DNA of 64,000 nt. Origin: Brachynemurus nebulosus. Its lineage: Eukaryota > Arthropoda > Insecta > Neuroptera > Myrmeleontidae. The notes below the pieces were generated by a model, which did no database searches, had not been told where the DNA came from, and saw only the letters and a list, made by a program, of their open reading frames with translations. Below are positions 37,601 to 43,600 of the stretch, in pieces (positions within the stretch are counted from its first letter, which is position 1; the number at the start of each line of letters is the position of its first letter). The DNA lies in NCBI GenBank assembly GCA_035578155.1, contig JAPWDM010000007.1, forward strand, positions 27,750,413 to 27,814,412, written 5' to 3'. The position numbers were made by a program, and so were the translations under genes.

Positions 37601-40600
37601 ATGTCATACTTACAATTACTTTATTGTATAAAAAATAAATAATAATTCTGATTTTAAAAATTAAATCTATCGATTATCTTTCGATCACATAAAGGTGTGC
37701 GGGAAATTTACATGTAGTTAACTCTCTGCATAATTAAAATAACGTGTTCTCAAATTCTAAAGTTAATAATTTCCTAATATGAAACATCTAGTTTCTAAAA
37801 TGAGATACCTCATATTCGGAGTCGTTGGCTGTCTCGTATTAGGAAATATTTAACACTGCAAGTTCTTAGGTCATATTTTTTTTCTTAGGCAAAGTATTTA
37901 CAGAAATACGTGATAAATCATTAATACAATATGTGCACTTTTCGTGAAAAAAAGTTGCAAATAATTATACGATAAACAAAGGAAATACATAATATAAAAA
38001 CACAATATGTAATTTTTTGGCATTAAAAAACAAATTATTGTTGGCACAGAATGTCCATTCGGCGAAAATTTAGGGAAACTAGCAAAAAGTTTGATGTTTC
38101 GATTCTACTTATCTGTGCGAGAGACATAATTGTAAATATCTGGTGATATAAACGAAATAACCTGCTATCTCATATTAAGCGACTATCTCATAATAGGCAA
38201 CTTTCCCCTATTCAAAAATATCATAAATAGTTATAAAAAGTATAGTTCGATCCAGATTGTAAAAAAAAAAATTTATGCGGTTGGCTGGGACCGCATAAAA
38301 AAAGTTTCATCGAAAAAACATCACTCAAAACGCTCAAAACTTAGAAACTTCCTTAGAAGTTGCTTCTATAAACAAAATAAAGCATTAATTTACACGTAGA
38401 AACATTTTATTTCAATTTTATAACATTATGAAAATTTTGAAAAATACATCTGTAACAAAATTAAATGATGCAATAATTTATGTTCGGATGTAATGTATTG
38501 ATTAAATGCTTAAAAGCCCTTAAAAAGTATTTTTATCAAAGAAATTTATTATAGTAAATGCTTAAATTTCTTACTGTCTCTTGATTTTGATTTATATTAT
38601 GCATTTTAATGGCCATTTTTTTAAAAACCGCACAAAAAAAATCGCACAAAAAAGGACCGCATAAAAAAAGTTCAGCTGTACTTTTTTGAATAATAAAAAC
38701 TTTCATTTAGCTAACTTACCAAAAATGAAAACTTTTCATTATGAATTTCTTTCGTATAAAATGGCGGCCCAAATGCGATTATCTCGAAACTACATTTTTA
38801 AACATACCGAAACGGAAGCATCAATTTGATTAGTATCTGTAACATTTTTTAAACTATTTTAAAGTCGACCAGGGTAGACTAACCTTTCGATTTTTTTTAA
38901 TGCAATAAAAGTACTTAGACTAATTATTTTTAATTCGAACAACACTCGCTCTCCAAATCAATAGTTTTATCCGTGGATGATTGTAAATCATCTCTTTTGG
39001 TTAGAATTGAACCAATTCTATTGTAAGCAATAAAATAATCAGTTCATATTTATATAATTTAAATACTTAACTGTTCGATTTTTGGTGCATTCACCCTACT
39101 GCACATGATCATGATACATTTGTCCTTGTTTATTCGATGATCATTATCGGGAAACGATGACGAGTAACTTAAAAATTGTTACAATTGGTTTTCAGTTACA
39201 GATCGAAATAATCGTCGAAATGTTTCAATCATTATGTTTTCGAACAAAATGAAATAGTGGGCGGTAAGTTATCGGTGGAATGTTTCACCGAAAATTTCTA
39301 GTCCCGTGTCTCTGTTGCACACTTATTGTCTGTCTTTGTTCAATGGAAAACAATATTATTATTTATATCGGTTTGAAAATGTACAGGACACCTGTTATTT
39401 TTGGCAACAATAAAATTTGTATCAGTTTTTTTTTTTTTTTACTATCCGTAATTAAATTACCAGTTTAAACAAATATTAAAATTTTTCATGATATTATTTA
39501 TTACTTACGGCTTGAATTCCAAACATTTTTTTCCTGCTTTTTTTTTTTAAATAGAAATTTTATTTTATGATTGTTATGTAAGAGGATATTTACATTATTT
39601 TGCTGACATAATTGAAATAATGATTTTTTAAGGCTAAGCGCGCACTGCAACTTTTTCTCGTTCGTTGTTTTTTTCATAAATACTTAAAACACGTCATCAA
39701 ACGACGTGTCGTTGCATTTGTGCTTCGTAATCGACGAAACCGTCGTCCTGGTAGCTATCGATATTAGATGCATTCACCCATTAACTAGTCGGAGATATAC
39801 ATATAAAGCCATTTTCATCGAATCTGTTATAATCGCATGATGTGAGTCTCTTTTCGTTATTTTATCTTATTCAGAAATATTTTGGCCAGATTCATCATAA
39901 GCTCCACGTAATAAAAGCAACCGCGAAAAAAGTTGAAGGTTTATTAACTATGTTCTGTATTTATTTTTTTTGCGGAAAAGAACGGCCACGAGAGAATACA
40001 GTGTTCGTCTAGCCGTAAAAGTCTCCAAAACTAAGCAAATAAGCTCTCATTTATTTATGTCTTTTAATCATTCAAAACTATTTTAGTCGTTTTCGTTTCC
40101 GGATAGCCTGCACTCCCAGGCTCGAAAATATTGTAATGATACGGCTAAAAGTCGGCAAGAAATTAAGAGACCGACCAGAATGTGGGAAATAGATGACAAA
40201 CAACGATGGAGACTACCTACCATGTTAAAATTTTATTGTAAAGTTGATCATTATAGGAGCAAATTCTAATCATTCTTATTCGAATATATGTAAGATATTC
40301 AAAGTCAGCATCAACTATAACTGGCACCTAACCAATCTGTGCTAATTAGATTCAACTTTTTTTAACCTAACAAATACAGTGTCGCTTAAGTCTAGCCTTA
40401 TTTTCAACTTGGTTGTTACAGATCTCGTATCCTATAAACTTGTATGTTAGAAAAACAACTTTAATTTATGCCATAAATATTTTTGAAATACATTAATCTG
40501 ATAATGTACATTATAAAGTACATTTAATTTAAAATGTTTACAAAATAATAAATCAATATTTGCTGTTGAATCAGTTGCCAGCCATTATGACTTAAGCCGG

Positions 40601-43600
40601 TTCTACACGATGCTACGAACGGTTCTTCCAACGTTCGATCGAACGTTTGATGCAAGTAAGTTCGATAGTTGGTGCTGCGAACGTTCTTGCTACACGGTGA
40701 ATCGAATGTTTGATCCAATACATATGATGATGTGTTGGTACAAACGTTTATTCAGTGGACGAGGATGTCATCTGTCTAATGTTATCTCTAATGTTATACA
40801 CTGATGTTGTCTCTCTTCATATGAACGAGTCGTGTAGCCGTTGAGTCGAACCAACGAACATACCTAGTCCTTCAAACGTTGGAAGCATCCCTTTAACTCG
40901 GTGCAAGAATACCGACATCGGCTGGAACATGGTCAAATGCGAACGTTCGACGCTCGACATTGGACGCTTGTGGGTTCGAACAATGGCCACACGATACGAC
41001 GAATCATCAAACGTCCAATGTTGGAAGGTGTTCGTAGCATCGTGTAGAACCGGCTTTATGCATATGTGACATTTGAACGGTAAATATGAAACTGTTACGT
41101 TACATTACGCGAATAAATACAACAATTGAACTGCATCCCACCGTTGTTTATGATCATCACTATACCGGACGTTGCAATAATAAGACGTGTTTGAGAAATT
41201 ACATCTTTGAGAATCATTACGTGATCGGAATCGGACATCTCTTATCGATGTCCATGTAAAATTGAAAATAAATGATATAAGTATGTGCAATATGCACCCG
41301 AGTCAGGGTTGTAGAAAAGCTTTCGAAAGTCTTTCGACTTTAGTCAAGATTTCTTGTATATTTGTTTTCAAATTTCTCAAATTTAATAGATTTGAGCGTT
41401 ACTTTATGGTATTCCATATTTGATATTAGTAAATAAAAACACTTTACTTTGCAAAATACCACTTTTATTGAATATAGAAACTCTTATGACATGTTTCGGT
41501 CAATACGTTTGAGAATGGTCATATTGACCGAAACATGTCATAAGAGTTTATATATTCAATAAAAGTGGTATTTTTCAAAGTAAAGTGTTTTTATTTACTA
41601 ATATTCAAATTTCTCTTTTTACGTGAACATTTGGTATATCCGGCAAACAATTTTTAAGTTGGCATATATTTTCGAATTCTATTACAATACATTATTAAAA
41701 TGACTAACATAAATTCTAAAAACACTTTTAACATCATTTGATGTCAGAAGCGGATTTAGAGTTGTGTCCCTGTCTTATGAATTATTTATTTGACACAATT
41801 AATAGCATATACATATAATACGTATTATAATTCGTATGAAAGTTGAAAACTTACTGGTGCAAATATTTTCGCTTAAATTATCCCGTTAAGAAACCATTAA
41901 ACACTTCCTTTATTGTTAACAAAACCTGTATGTCCACGATCGTCTGGACATCGATCGTGATTTCGAAATTTTTAAGAGACGTATCCATCACATGCGCAAA
42001 ATGTTTACAAATTTCGTAAACAATTGCAGACGCAATATTTTCCCTTAATTTTTCATTTTTGTTATTAAAATGATGAAATTTCGTTCGAAAGTATGACTGA
42101 ATCGACAGAAGTTTTTTACTGGTAGCCGTACAGGCCTAATTTTGATAAAAATGAAAAGAACGACTTCGAAAACGTATAATTTGCTCCCAGTTTTATCATT
42201 CTGTCATTTTATTTACGCTTTTTAAGACATTAAAAAATTAAACTTAATGACGTAATCATAATGAAAATTTTCGTTCTTCTCAAATCAAGATTTATGGAAG
42301 TGATTGAAATTCGGCTAAACTGGTTGAATTTGGGTAATTTAGATATGAACTTTTCATTTCTGCTATCAAAATAGTAAAATTCCGTTTCGAAAAATTTACC
42401 GCCTCGGCCTGCGCCAGTGTTTTGATGCATATGTAATTTTTTTTAAAACCACTTTTATTATTCTGCGCTTGCGTGGGATGCGAAACAAAACATTAAAATT
42501 CCGCCGGGACTCATTTAGTGTTTTTAAAATATAAAAATTAAATAAGTTACTTGTACGGGGTCATAATTGTTCTCATAAATTTTATTAGTATTGTTAATTT
42601 CTTGTTAAATATTTTTAATTATTTTAACGTACGATTATAATCCAATTAACACAACAATGATGATTTCTTTTTAAAATTTTATTAAGACTTTGCATATGTT
42701 TATTTTAAAATAATTATCTCACAATAAAGTTATGTGAATATGTATTACGATTGTATTTATTTTATGAAAAACATATGCTCTAGAAATATTTAAAATTTTA
42801 TTTTGTTTTAAAATTTATTTTAATAATATTTTATTATTCATTTGGGAAGCTTATTAAATATTTTTATGCGGTGATTTTAATTTATTTGAAACGTAATTCC
42901 ACTTTAAATACTTTGTTCAAATACATTATTTCCGCGTATTTCAATTGAAATTTCTGTTAGGTGTGTAAATATGATCGGAATCACCACTCGATGTCTAATT
43001 ATGGTGGTTTAAGCGATCTAAAACTATTCAGTGAATTTGATTATAATTTGACTGGGAAGTTATTTCTGGAACTCTTGCTTTCTCTCCACGGCGCTGGTTA
43101 TGCGAAAGTCATGACGGGCAAAATAGTATCCTTATTAAAAAAAAAAAAAAGAAGGAAATAGCTAGAAATAACCGTAATAATATTATAATACTCCTGTCGC
43201 AGCACACAGCGAATTTCCAAATATTGGGCATTGGTGGATCTCATCTAAGACCTGTATCCATTTAAAATAGTTTAGCTTTCTAACAGTGAAACAATTTTCA
43301 AAATCAGTTCAGTAGTTAATTTTTGGCGCTTTTGGGTCCTCAGGACCCTAACGAATCTCATGTAGTGTCGTCATTTAACAACATATTATTACATTACATA
43401 ACTGTAGTTTTCGATTCTTTTTCTAAGTATGCAAATATATATAAATTATATTTTCTCTCTAAAAGAGGACATCCTACAAAAATTTCCTTTCCATAACGTA
43501 CTCTTAAAAATCTGACTAATTTTAATTTAAAAAGATGACACAGAGCTATTGTTATTATAACACATTCATACATATTGAATAACTAACTAGCACTTGTTTT

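Noticed and set aside
40524..40804. Two overlapping frames on opposite strands
   Set aside because: Both are read from the PIF/Harbinger MITE at 40595-41055.
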